DNA of 28,445 bases. Source: Klebsiella pneumoniae (GTDB taxonomy: Bacteria > Pseudomonadota > Gammaproteobacteria > Ga0077536). The stretch spans positions 1 through 28,445 of the forward strand of contig CAMCBY010000006.1 in assembly GCA_945873015.1 (NCBI GenBank), written 5' to 3'. The position numbers were made by a program, and so were the translations under genes. Under the pieces are notes generated by a model, which was not told the DNA's origin, did no database searches, and saw only the letters and a list, made by a program, of their open reading frames with translations. Shown piece by piece: positions 9,038-16,445 of this stretch. The stretch's first letter is position 1, and every line of letters begins with the position of its first letter.

Positions 9038-9208
9038 TGTCAGACTGAAGGAAGCTCTGATTAAGTTACTGCGCTAGCCGCGCGCGTTGTCGCGTGCTCG
9101 TTCGCTCCTCGCCTATCTATCTGATATGTCTCGTCGCTCTCTGCGCGGCTCCTAGCGCGCGGCCATGCTCGCTACACTTAATCAGAGCTTCCTGAAGTCT
9201 GACCCACA
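9038..9208 (-). repeat. REP-like palindromic repeat, class 1, copy 3, split by an insertion
   Basis: The left half TGTCAGACTGAA (9038-9049) and right half TGAAGTCTGACCCACA (9193-9208) give the same unit as the copy at 16-41 when the 143-bp element between them and one TGAA are removed. The interruption falls in the centre of the palindrome, in the hairpin loop. Before insertion it was the inverted partner of the copy at 8979-9004. Its head faces the ppx stop at 9228. Confidence 0.82.
9050..9192. mobile_element. Non-coding MITE-like element inside a REP-like palindrome
   Basis: A 143-bp segment bounded by perfect 17-bp terminal inverted repeats, GGAAGCTCTGATTAAGT at 9050-9066 and its complement at 9176-9192. 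Weaker inverted similarity continues inward (GCTAGCCGCGCGC against GCATGGCCGCGCGC), so most of the element could fold on itself. It is flanked by direct TGAA (9046-9049 and 9193-9196). The duplication may be read as CTGAAG if the outermost base pair of the ends is not counted. There is no ORF, so it would need a transposase from elsewhere. The parent insertion-sequence family is not identified here. Confidence 0.83.
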
Positions 9209-9227
9209 ATGACCCGTACTCTTGCAC

Positions 9228-10724
9228 CTATTTGAACTTCAGCCGCATATTCGCCGCTTTGAGATAAACCGCTTCCTGCTCGAGATCGGCACGGGTCAGC
9301 GCGTGGGCATCAAGCCAGCCCGGCGCGAAACGCAGCTTCAAGGTGCCGTTCTCGACCGCGGCCTCGACCTGACCGAGCGCTTCTTCGCTGCGGCGGCGGT
9401 GCATGAGGCAGGCGATGCGCAGCAACACACACATGCGCAACACACGCTGTTGCTGCGCGGCCGGCAGCTTCTGCCACTCCGTCGACGGCACTTTGCGCCG
9501 ATGGCCGCGCACCAGTGCCGCCAGTCGTTGCTGCTCGCCGGTGGCGAAACCGGGCATGTCGAGATAGGTCAACAGATAAGCGCCGTGTTTGTGATATTGA
9601 CTGTGGGAGACCGACAGCCCGATCTCATGCAGATCCGACGCCCAGCGCAATAAGCGTTCGTTTTCCTCGCCCACTAGGCCCCACGGCTGCGCGACCTGAC
9701 GCAGCAATTCGATGGCGGTATTCTCGACCCGCGCAGCCTGCGCCCGGTCGATGTGATAACGCGTCTTTAGTTCACCGACCGCGCGTTCGCGCACGTCTTC
9801 CTGATGAATTCGACCGAGCAGGTCGTAAAGCAGTCCTTCTCGAATCGCGCTGTCGGTTACGCGCATGCGCGAGATGCCGAGCGCATCGAAAATCGCACAC
9901 AGAATCGCGACTCCGCCGGCAAACACCGCGCGACGTTCCTCCGGCAGCCCGGGCAGATTGAGCTTGTCGACGTGTCCGGCCGTCAACACCAGTTGCTTCA
10001 AACGCTCGAGCTCGACACTGGTGATGCCGTCCTGACCACCGCCTTGCTGACGCAAGACATCACCCACCGACATGATGGTGCCGGACGCCCCGATCACGGA
10101 TTGCCAGCCGATGCGCCGGTAACTGGTCTCTATGGGCTCGAGTTCCTGACGTGCGGCAAGTTCGGCGGCTTTGAAACGGGGTGCCGTGATCTGGCCGTCG
10201 GCAAAATAGCGCACGCTGTGACTGACACAGCCCATGTGCAGGCTTTCCATGTACAACGGGTCGAAACGCCGGCCGAGAATGAATTCCGAGCTGCCACCGC
10301 CGATGTCCACCACCAGCCGCACATCGGCCTCGTCATCGAGACCGTGGGACACGCCGAGGTAAATAAGGCGCGCTTCTTCATGCCCGCTAATGACGTCGAT
10401 ACGATGCCCGAGCAGCGCTTCGGCGCGGGCCAGAAAGCCGGCCGTGTTGCGCGCCTTGCGCAGGGTATTGGTGCCGACCACACGCACCGCCTCAGCAGGC
10501 AGGCCGCGCAGGCGTTCACCGAACTGCGCGAGGCAAGCCATGGCGCGCTCAACGGCGGCGGCGTCGAGTTGATTGTCTGCGCTCAGGCCGGCGCCGAGAC
10601 GCACCGCGCTGCGCATACGGTCAACGACACGAAAGTGATCACCCCCGGTATGCGCCACGATCATATGAAAGCTGTTGGAGCCGAGATCGATCGCCGCGAT
10701 GGTCGCTGGACTGGCGTTGCTCAT
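9228..10724 (-). CDS. ppx: Exopolyphosphatase (Ppx/GppA family)
   Basis: Removes terminal phosphates from polyphosphate, and family members also hydrolyse pppGpp. The 498-residue length fits Ppx (513 in E. coli) and GppA (494). The ASKHA-fold phosphate loops are visible as AAIDLGSNSFHMIV near residue 10 and VVDIGGGSSEFILG near residues 142-155. The C-terminal helical HD-like domain starts around residue 310 (RYHIDRAQAARVENTA) and includes DLHEIGLSVSHSQYHKHGAYL. Pairing with ppk1 favours Ppx over GppA, but sequence alone does not separate them. The start at 10724 sits about 30 nt downstream of a good minus-strand promoter. It converges with ppk1. Confidence 0.94.
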   Translation of the reverse strand: MSNASPATIAAIDLGSNSFHMIVAHTGGDHFRVVDRMRSAVRLGAGLSADNQLDAAAVERAMACLAQFGERLRGLPAEAVRVVGTNTLRKARNTAGFLARAEALLGHRIDVISGHEEARLIYLGVSHGLDDEADVRLVVDIGGGSSEFILGRRFDPLYMESLHMGCVSHSVRYFADGQITAPRFKAAELAARQELEPIETSYRRIGWQSVIGASGTIMSVGDVLRQQGGGQDGITSVELERLKQLVLTAGHVDKLNLPGLPEERRAVFAGGVAILCAIFDALGISRMRVTDSAIREGLLYDLLGRIHQEDVRERAVGELKTRYHIDRAQAARVENTAIELLRQVAQPWGLVGEENERLLRWASDLHEIGLSVSHSQYHKHGAYLLTYLDMPGFATGEQQRLAALVRGHRRKVPSTEWQKLPAAQQQRVLRMCVLLRIACLMHRRRSEEALGQVEAAVENGTLKLRFAPGWLDAHALTRADLEQEAVYLKAANMRLKFK

Positions 10725-10762
10725 GGGTCGATCATCGAATGTGGGGCAGGTGCGCGGGCGCG

Positions 10763-10790
10763 ATTATACTTGGCAAGAGTGAGCTGTATA
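10763..10790 (-). promoter_or_regulatory. Sigma-70 promoter of ppx
   Basis: On the minus strand, TATACA (10790-10785) is separated by 16 bp from a perfect TATAAT (10768-10763), placing the transcript start about 31 nt before the ppx ATG. The plus strand of the same site reads TATACT (10765-10770), a possible -10 for the rhodanese gene, but I see no matching -35 for that direction. Confidence 0.6.
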
Positions 10791-10806
10791 TGTGGAGGGT
10801 CAAGGC

Positions 10807-11226
10807 ATGAGTGATGAACAGATCAAACGGGTAACGCCTCCGGAAGCATGGCGCATTCTCGGCAGCGACAGTCAGGCAGTTCTGCTCGACGTCCGCAGCA
10901 AAGTTGAATTTGACTATGTCGGACATCCGGCCGGCGCGCTGAACATCATGTGGAAGGATTATCCGGACTGGAAAGAAAACTCGAATTTTGTGGCGGAGAT
11001 CAAAGCCGCCCTCACGGCCCGCGGCGGTGACAGCAGCAAGCGGCCGATACTGGCCATCTGCCGCAGCGGCGCGCGCTCGTTGGCAGCGGTCAAGGCTTTG
11101 GCGGCAGCGGGTTATACCGATCTGACCAATGTCGAAGAAGGCTTTGAAGGGGATAAGGATGCCCACGGTCACCGTTGTTCAGTGAGCGGCTGGCGTTATC
11201 ACCAACTGCCGTGGGAGCAAACCTGA
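10807..11226 (+). CDS. Single-domain rhodanese-like protein
   Basis: A 139-residue single rhodanese domain. It has the N-terminal motif LLDVRSKVEFDYVGHPAGALN (residues 26-46) and the active-site loop CRSGARS with the catalytic cysteine at residue 85. Such proteins carry sulfane sulfur as a cysteine persulfide, for example from thiosulfate or persulfides to an acceptor. The C-terminus HGHRCSVSGWRYHQLPW, with a second cysteine, is typical of a small rhodanese subgroup. The ATG at 10807 was preferred over a GTG at 10792 because GGAGGG (10794-10799) lies 7 nt before it. It is divergent from ppx and appears to be transcribed alone. The physiological acceptor cannot be told from the neighbours. Confidence 0.88.
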   Translation: MSDEQIKRVTPPEAWRILGSDSQAVLLDVRSKVEFDYVGHPAGALNIMWKDYPDWKENSNFVAEIKAALTARGGDSSKRPILAICRSGARSLAAVKALAAAGYTDLTNVEEGFEGDKDAHGHRCSVSGWRYHQLPWEQT

Positions 11227-11241
11227 GCCCAATACCTCAGC

Positions 11242-11269
11242 TGCGGGGCGCTCAACGCCGTGCCCCGCA
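11242..11269. terminator. Hairpin between convergent rhodanese and DUF2007 genes
   Basis: TGCGGGGC (11242-11249) pairs perfectly with GCCCCGCA (11262-11269) across a 12-nt loop. It lies 15 bp after the rhodanese stop and overlaps the last codons of the converging DUF2007 gene. There is no T-run, so Rho-independent termination is only a possibility. Confidence 0.4.
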
Positions 11270-11560
11270 CTGCCAGCACTGCTGAAACTGGGCCTCGAGG
11301 TGCTCGCCGCAATCACCGCAGGTCCACGGCTCGCCCTGTGCCCCATCATGGGGCAGCGCCTCGGCAATCAGGCGCAAAGCACGCGGCTCATCGGCCTCAT
11401 CGACCACCCAGACCTGCGGCCAGCATTCGTTGACCGGCAGCTCTCCCAGCGCACCGCTCAGGTACTGATTACGCAGCAGGCAGCGGATGCCGGCGGCCTC
11501 GAGCACCGACAAAACGAGGCCGGCTGAGACCGGATCGCTACTGGTGTAGACGCGCTGCAC
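11252..11560 (-). CDS. DUF2007 domain protein with C-terminal zinc ribbon
   Basis: A 102-residue protein. Residues 1-70 (VYTSSDPVSAGLVLSVLEAAGIRCLL and WPQVWVVDEADEPRALRLI) match the ferredoxin-like DUF2007 fold, proposed as a signal-transducing module with no proven function. The C-terminal CGDC...CWQC is a compact two-CxxC zinc ribbon. The start is GTG at 11560; no ATG is available and no clear Shine-Dalgarno is visible. It is divergent from typA, whose promoter begins about 10 bp away. Confidence 0.75.
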   Translation of the reverse strand: MQRVYTSSDPVSAGLVLSVLEAAGIRCLLRNQYLSGALGELPVNECWPQVWVVDEADEPRALRLIAEALPHDGAQGEPWTCGDCGEHLEAQFQQCWQCGARR

Positions 11561-11570
11561 GAGTGATTCT

Positions 11571-11601
11571 TTGCCTTGTAACAGGAATTGATCAGTATAA
11601 T
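11571..11601 (+). promoter_or_regulatory. Sigma-70 promoter of typA
   Basis: A perfect -10 hexamer TATAAT at 11596-11601 with a 4/6 -35 match TTGCCT at 11571-11576, spacing 19 bp (longer than the ideal 17). The transcript start would be near 11608, giving a leader of roughly 58 nt before the typA ATG. Confidence 0.55.
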
Positions 11602-11665
11602 GCCGGGTTTTTGCTCAGGCGGAACTCCCGACCCGCCACTTAACGCCCCCCGCCCAGGAAAGCTG

Positions 11666-13513
11666 ATGTCATCCCAGAACCTTCGCAATATCGCCATCGT
11701 CGCGCACGTCGACCATGGCAAGACCACCCTCGTTGACGAACTGCTCAAGCAGTCCGGCACCCTCGACAGCCGCCGTCCCGACGCTGAACGCGTGATGGAC
11801 AGCAACGCCATCGAACGCGAACGCGGCATCACCATTCTCGCCAAGAACACTTCGCTCGTCTGGGGCGAACATCGCATCAACGTCGTCGATACCCCCGGCC
11901 ACGCCGATTTCGGTGGTGAGGTCGAACGTATTCTGTCGATGGTCGATGCCGTGCTGCTGTTGGTCGATGCAGTCGATGGCCCGATGCCACAGACCCGCTT
12001 TGTGACCCAGAAAGCTTTCGCCCAGGGTTTGAACGCGATGGTCGCCATTAATAAATGTGACCGCGAAGGCGCGCGTCCGCATTGGGTGCTCGATCAGACC
12101 TTTGAACTGTTTGACCGCCTCGGCGCGACCGACTCGCAGCTCGATTTCCCGGTGATCTATTGTTCGGCCACACAAGGCTGGGCGCGCCGTGAACCGCACG
12201 GTCCCGAGCAGGACATGAAGGTTTTGTACGAAACCATCATTCAACACGTTTCGCCGCCGCGCATCGATGGCGCCGATGGCCCGCTGCAGATGCAGATCTC
12301 CTCGCTCGATTATTCGAGCTACGTGGGTGCGATTGGTATCGGCCGCATCAATCGCGGCGTATTGATGCCATCGCAGAGCGTCACCGTTATCGACCGCGAC
12401 GGCAAGAGCCGCCGCGGCCGCGTGATGGAAGTGCTGGGCTTTCAGGGCTTGAAGCGTGAACAACGCGACCGCGCCGAAGCCGGCGACATCGTATGCGTGA
12501 CCGGCATTGAAGACCTGCGTATTTCCGACACGCTGTGCGACCCGGCGCAGCCCGAGGCACTGCCGTCGCTGTCGGTCGACGAACCGACCGTGAGCATGAC
12601 CTTCGAAGTCTCTGATTCACCCTTTGCCGGCCGCGAAGGCAAATTTGTCACCAGCCGCCAGATCATCGAACGCCTCGAGCGCGAACTCATTCACAACGTC
12701 GCACTGCGCGTCGAAGGCACCGGTGACCCGAAGTGCATGCTGGTCTCGGGCCGCGGTGAACTGCATCTTTCAATTCTGATCGAAAACATGCGCCGCGAAG
12801 GATTCGCGTTCTGCGTCGGCCGCCCGCAAGTCATCGTCAAGAACGTCAATGGCCAGCCGCATGAGCCCTTCGAGCAGTTGATCATCGACGTACCCTCGGA
12901 ATACCAGGGCACGGTGATGGAGCGTCTCGGTTCGCGTCGCGGCAATCTCATCAACATGCTGCCGGACCCCAATGGCCGCGTGCGCCTCGACTACATCATT
13001 CCGGCGCGCGGTCTGATTGGTTTCCGCACCGAGTTCCTGACCGCGACCTCCGGCACCGGCATCATGACCCACAGTTTCGAGGAATTCCGCCCGGTCGCCG
13101 GCGGCGCCATCGCGCCACGCAAAAACGGCGTGTTGATCTCCAACGGCGACGGCAAGGCGGTGGGGTTCTCGCTGTTCAACCTGCAGGAACGCGGGCGCAT
13201 GATGGTCAAACCCGGCGACGACATCTTTGAAGGTATGGTGGTCGGTATTCATTCTCGCGATAACGATCTCGTGGTCAACGCCATGAAGGCCAAACAGCTG
13301 ACCAACGTGCGCGCTTCGGGCAACGACGAAAACATCATGCTGACGCCGCCAGTGCGTTTTGATCTCGAACAGGCGCTGGAATTCATCGAAGACGATGAGC
13401 TGGTCGAAGTGACACCGCTCGCGATCCGCGTCCGCAAGCGCGAGCTGAAGGAAGTCGACCGCAAACGCACCTCGCGCAAGGCCGAGAGTTCCAATCCCGA
13501 GAACGCTGCTTGA
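11666..13513 (+). CDS. typA: Ribosome-associated translational GTPase TypA/BipA
   Basis: A 615-residue member of the EF-G-like GTPases that helps 50S assembly and translation under stress or cold. The G1 motif AHVDHGKT (residues 13-20), G3 DTPGHADFGGEV, G4 NKCD, and the beta-barrel, EF-G III/V-like and C-terminal BipA domains are all present, including RGELHLSILIENMRREG and IIPARGLIGFRTEFLT. The ATG at 11666 was chosen because AGGAA (11656-11660) is 5 nt upstream and the protein begins with the conserved LRNIAIVAHVDHGKTT. The 26 upstream in-frame codons cover the promoter. The stop overlaps the dtd start, so the two genes are translationally coupled. Confidence 0.97.
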   Translation: MSSQNLRNIAIVAHVDHGKTTLVDELLKQSGTLDSRRPDAERVMDSNAIERERGITILAKNTSLVWGEHRINVVDTPGHADFGGEVERILSMVDAVLLLVDAVDGPMPQTRFVTQKAFAQGLNAMVAINKCDREGARPHWVLDQTFELFDRLGATDSQLDFPVIYCSATQGWARREPHGPEQDMKVLYETIIQHVSPPRIDGADGPLQMQISSLDYSSYVGAIGIGRINRGVLMPSQSVTVIDRDGKSRRGRVMEVLGFQGLKREQRDRAEAGDIVCVTGIEDLRISDTLCDPAQPEALPSLSVDEPTVSMTFEVSDSPFAGREGKFVTSRQIIERLERELIHNVALRVEGTGDPKCMLVSGRGELHLSILIENMRREGFAFCVGRPQVIVKNVNGQPHEPFEQLIIDVPSEYQGTVMERLGSRRGNLINMLPDPNGRVRLDYIIPARGLIGFRTEFLTATSGTGIMTHSFEEFRPVAGGAIAPRKNGVLISNGDGKAVGFSLFNLQERGRMMVKPGDDIFEGMVVGIHSRDNDLVVNAMKAKQLTNVRASGNDENIMLTPPVRFDLEQALEFIEDDELVEVTPLAIRVRKRELKEVDRKRTSRKAESSNPENAA

Positions 13514-13965
13514 TAGCACTCATTCAGCGCGTCACGCACGCTGAAGTGGTGGTGGCCGGCGACACCGTCGGCCGCATCGGCCGGGGCCTGCTGGCCTTCA
13601 TCGGCGTGGAACGCGGCGATGGCGAGCAACAGGCGGCACGCCTGTTGGAACGTCTGCTCGATTACCGCGTGTTTGCCGATGCGGATGGGCGGATGAACCT
13701 CTCGATACGCGAGGTGCACGGCGGCCTGTTGCTGGTGCCGCAATTCACCCTCGCCGCCGATACCCGCAAAGGTACCCGCGCGAGTTTCACCCCCGCCGCA
13801 CCCCCTGAACAGGGCCGCGCCTTGTTCGACTATCTGCTGGCCGAAGCGCTGGACAGCCATCCCGAGGTCGCCAGCGGCCGCTTCGGTGCCGACATGCAGG
13901 TCTCTCTCACCAACGATGGACCGGTCACCTTCTGGTTGACCGCGCCGCCGCCGCGCCCGGCCTGA
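13510..13965 (+). CDS. dtd: D-aminoacyl-tRNA deacylase
   Basis: Hydrolyses D-amino acids (and glycine) wrongly attached to tRNA. It has 151 residues and opens with the family signature MIALIQRVTHAEV. The second signature NDGPVTFWL, which includes the Gly-cisPro element, is intact. In the other signature, usually SQFTL, the first residue is proline: P77-Q78-F79-T80-L81, numbering identical to E. coli. The start is TTG at 13510, forming a TTGA overlap with the typA stop; no ATG alternative exists near it. Expression therefore probably depends on typA translation. Confidence 0.94.
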   Translation: MIALIQRVTHAEVVVAGDTVGRIGRGLLAFIGVERGDGEQQAARLLERLLDYRVFADADGRMNLSIREVHGGLLLVPQFTLAADTRKGTRASFTPAAPPEQGRALFDYLLAEALDSHPEVASGRFGADMQVSLTNDGPVTFWLTAPPPRPA

Positions 13966-14065
13966 GCCCCCAACCCCCGATTAAACCTTCGCTGGCCGCA
14001 AGCCGATAGGCAGCTTCGGGGTGCATTGGCGCTCCATACCTATCTATCGCCGAGGAGCGCGCAGC

Positions 14066-15025
14066 ATGACCGAGACCCCGCACAAATACCGGCTACTCAC
14101 CCGTAGCGACATGGACGGCCTGGTCTGCGCCGTACTGCTGAAAGAGCTCGGTATGCTGGGCGAAATCGTCTTCCATCATCCGAAAGACGTGCAGGACGGC
14201 AAGGTCGAAGTCGGCCCCAACGACATCCTGACCAACCTGCCCTATGTGCCGGGCTGCGGCCTGTGTTTTGATCACCATGCGAGTGAGGCATTACGCAACG
14301 AAGGCCGGCCGACCCCGAATTACGTGCTCATGCCCGAGGCCAAGTCCGCCGCACGCGTGGTGTATGACTACTACGGCGGCAAGGCGCGCTTTCCTCAGAT
14401 CAGCGACGCCATGATGGACGCCGTCGACAAGGCCGATTCGGCGGGTTTCTCGCGCGAGGACGTGCTGCACCCCAAGGGCTGGGAGCTGTTGTCTTTCCTT
14501 ATGGACGCGCGCACGGGCCTTGGCCGCTTCCGCAATTTCCGCGTGTCCAACTACCAGCTCATGATGATGCTGATCGACTGCTGCCGCGATTTGGCCATCG
14601 CCGACATTCTCGCCCTGCCCGATGTGCGCGAGCGGGTCGAGCTCTATTTCGAGCAGCAGCAGGCGTTCGACGCGCAACTCGCGCGGGTCGCCAAGGTGCA
14701 CGGCAATCTGGTGGTACTCGATCTGCGCGACGAGGAAGTCATCCATGCCGGCAACCGCTTCATGATTTATGCGCAGTTCCCGGAGTGTGATCTGTCCATG
14801 CATGTGATGTGGGGCCGCGAGCGCATGAACACCGTCTATACCGTCGGTAAATCAATTTTCGGCACCCGCAGCCAAGTGGAAGTCGGTGAACTCATGCTGC
14901 GTTACGGTGGCGGTGGTCACTCGGCGGCCGGCACCTGCCAGGGCCCGAACGAGACCGCCGAAGTGTTGAAGCAGACCCTCGTCCAGCAACTGGTCGGGCT
15001 GTCACGGAGCCGCGCCGCCGCCTGA
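14066..15025 (+). CDS. DHH/DHHA1-family phosphoesterase (exopolyphosphatase-like)
   Basis: A 319-residue protein with the two-domain DHH architecture. The N-terminal metal-binding motifs are SDMDG (Asp15, Asp17) and FDHH (Asp69-His70-His71). The C-terminal DHHA1 domain carries GGGGHSAAGTC with His285. DHH enzymes are Mn-dependent and cleave short RNAs, pAp, cyclic dinucleotides or polyphosphate. Orthologues with this same opening (YRLLTRSDMDGLVCAVLLKEL) are commonly labelled exopolyphosphatase, a label I would treat as unproven. The ATG at 14066 is preceded by GAGGAG (14052-14057); an upstream in-frame ATG at 14021 has no such site. A role in polyphosphate turnover alongside ppk1/ppx is an inference. 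Confidence 0.85.
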   Translation: MTETPHKYRLLTRSDMDGLVCAVLLKELGMLGEIVFHHPKDVQDGKVEVGPNDILTNLPYVPGCGLCFDHHASEALRNEGRPTPNYVLMPEAKSAARVVYDYYGGKARFPQISDAMMDAVDKADSAGFSREDVLHPKGWELLSFLMDARTGLGRFRNFRVSNYQLMMMLIDCCRDLAIADILALPDVRERVELYFEQQQAFDAQLARVAKVHGNLVVLDLRDEEVIHAGNRFMIYAQFPECDLSMHVMWGRERMNTVYTVGKSIFGTRSQVEVGELMLRYGGGGHSAAGTCQGPNETAEVLKQTLVQQLVGLSRSRAAA

Positions 15026-15142
15026 GGCCCCCGCTCGATACGGGCTGCGCGGTTGTCCGCCGCGTGGCCCGGCTCCCGAGACGGTAATTGCGCTCACTGC
15101 CCGGCAGTGGCAGCATCGAGTCCAAACCCAAGGGGAGACATC

Positions 15143-16387
15143 ATGGCACGTACACGTTTTGGCGCGTTTCTCGCGCCCCATCATCCGATAGGCGAAAACC
15201 CGACCCTGCAGTTCCAGCGCGACATCGCGCTCGCTCAGCAGCTCGACAAACTCGGTTACGACGAATTCTGGTGCGGCGAGCACCATTCGACCGGTTGGGA
15301 AGTGATTGCCTCCCCGGAACTGTTCCTGGCTGCCGTCGGCCAGTGCACGCATAACATCAAGCTCGGCACCGGTGTGGTGTCCTTGCCCTACCATCATCCG
15401 TTTAATGTCGCGCAGCGCATCGTGCAGCTCGATCATCAGACCAATGGTCGTGTGATCCTCGGCACCGGCCCCGGCGCCCTGCCGTCCGACGCCTACATGC
15501 TCGGCATCGACCCGCTCACCCAGCGTGACCGTCAGGACGAAGCGATGGGTGTGATCAAACGCCTGCTGGCGGGCGACGACCGTTTCTCTTATGAATGCGA
15601 CTGGTTCACTCTGAAAGACGCGCGCCTGCAGCTCTTGCCAGTGCAGGAACAGATCCCGATGGCGACCGCCTCGATGATCAGCCCGTCGGGCATGACCCTC
15701 GCCGGAAAATACGGTTGTGGTGTGTTGTCGCTCGGCTCGATGTCCACCACCGGCCTCGCGGCACTGCCGACGCAGTGGAGCTTCGCCGAAGAATCAGCGA
15801 AAAAGCACGGCCAGCAGGTCGACCGCCGCAACTGGCGCGTGGTGATGTCCTGGCATATCGCCGAAACCCGCGAACAGGCGCGCGAAGAAGCCAAACATGG
15901 CCTCATGCGCTGGCACAACGAATACATCGTCGACACCCTGATGCGGCCCGGCGAGAAGAAGTACAAGACGGCTGACGAAGCGGTTGATCATGTCGAGTCC
16001 ATGGGTCTCGCCGGCGCTTCGCTGATCGGAACGCCCGATGACCTTATTGCTTCCATTCGTCACATGCAGAAGATCACCGGCGGCTTCGGCACCGTGCTCG
16101 GCTTCGTGCACGACTGGGCCAACCACATCAACACCGCCAAGAGCTGGGATCTCGTCGCGCGTTATGTGATGCCGGAAGTGAACGGCATGCTTGACGCTTA
16201 CCGCGCATCCCAACGGCACGTGATCGAGAATCGTGAGATTTTCGAACGCGCAGGCGAAGCGATCATGGCCAAGATCATGCAGAACGATCGCGCGGTTGCG
16301 GCACTGAACGAGCCGCAAGGCACAGCGGCAATGTCTTCGCCCAATGCGCCCGACTTGAGCAAGTACCAGAACAAGTCTGCCGGCTGA
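15143..16387 (+). CDS. LLM-class flavin-dependent monooxygenase (limonene monooxygenase LimB-like)
   Basis: A 414-residue bacterial-luciferase-fold enzyme. Family hallmarks are FGAFLAPHHPIGENPT at the start, GYDEFWCGEHHSTGWE (about residues 40-55), the beta-strand KLGTGVVSLPYHHPF, and the FMN/substrate loop NGRVILGTGPGALPSDA. The overall pattern resembles the LimB group, which uses reduced FMN and oxygen to epoxidise or hydroxylate cyclic hydrocarbons. The real substrate is unknown. The ATG at 15143 follows AGGGGAG (15131-15137) by 5 nt. The reduced flavin must come from a separate reductase, which is not obvious nearby. A hairpin follows the gene. Confidence 0.86.
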   Translation: MARTRFGAFLAPHHPIGENPTLQFQRDIALAQQLDKLGYDEFWCGEHHSTGWEVIASPELFLAAVGQCTHNIKLGTGVVSLPYHHPFNVAQRIVQLDHQTNGRVILGTGPGALPSDAYMLGIDPLTQRDRQDEAMGVIKRLLAGDDRFSYECDWFTLKDARLQLLPVQEQIPMATASMISPSGMTLAGKYGCGVLSLGSMSTTGLAALPTQWSFAEESAKKHGQQVDRRNWRVVMSWHIAETREQAREEAKHGLMRWHNEYIVDTLMRPGEKKYKTADEAVDHVESMGLAGASLIGTPDDLIASIRHMQKITGGFGTVLGFVHDWANHINTAKSWDLVARYVMPEVNGMLDAYRASQRHVIENREIFERAGEAIMAKIMQNDRAVAALNEPQGTAAMSSPNAPDLSKYQNKSAG

Positions 16388-16398
16388 GGCGTAACGCC

Positions 16399-16437
16399 GG
16401 ACTGCAGGGGGACCAGCTTTCGGTCGCCTTGCAGTCC
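16399..16437 (+). terminator. Long imperfect hairpin after the LLM monooxygenase gene
   Basis: GGACTGCA (16399-16406) pairs with TGCAGTCC (16430-16437). The stem continues inward with GG/CC and GACC/GGTC (16411-16414 with 16422-16425) around a 7-nt loop. It begins 11 bp after the LLM stop and ends 8 bp before the ogt ATG. No T-run follows, so it is either an inefficient terminator or an RNA processing/attenuation element ahead of ogt. Confidence 0.5.
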
Positions 16438-16445
16438 ATCCCTCC

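Noticed and set aside
9050..9192. A coding or tRNA-like function for the 143-bp element
   Set aside because: No start-to-stop frame of useful length and no cloverleaf were seen; the inverted ends and target duplication explain it as a mobile element.
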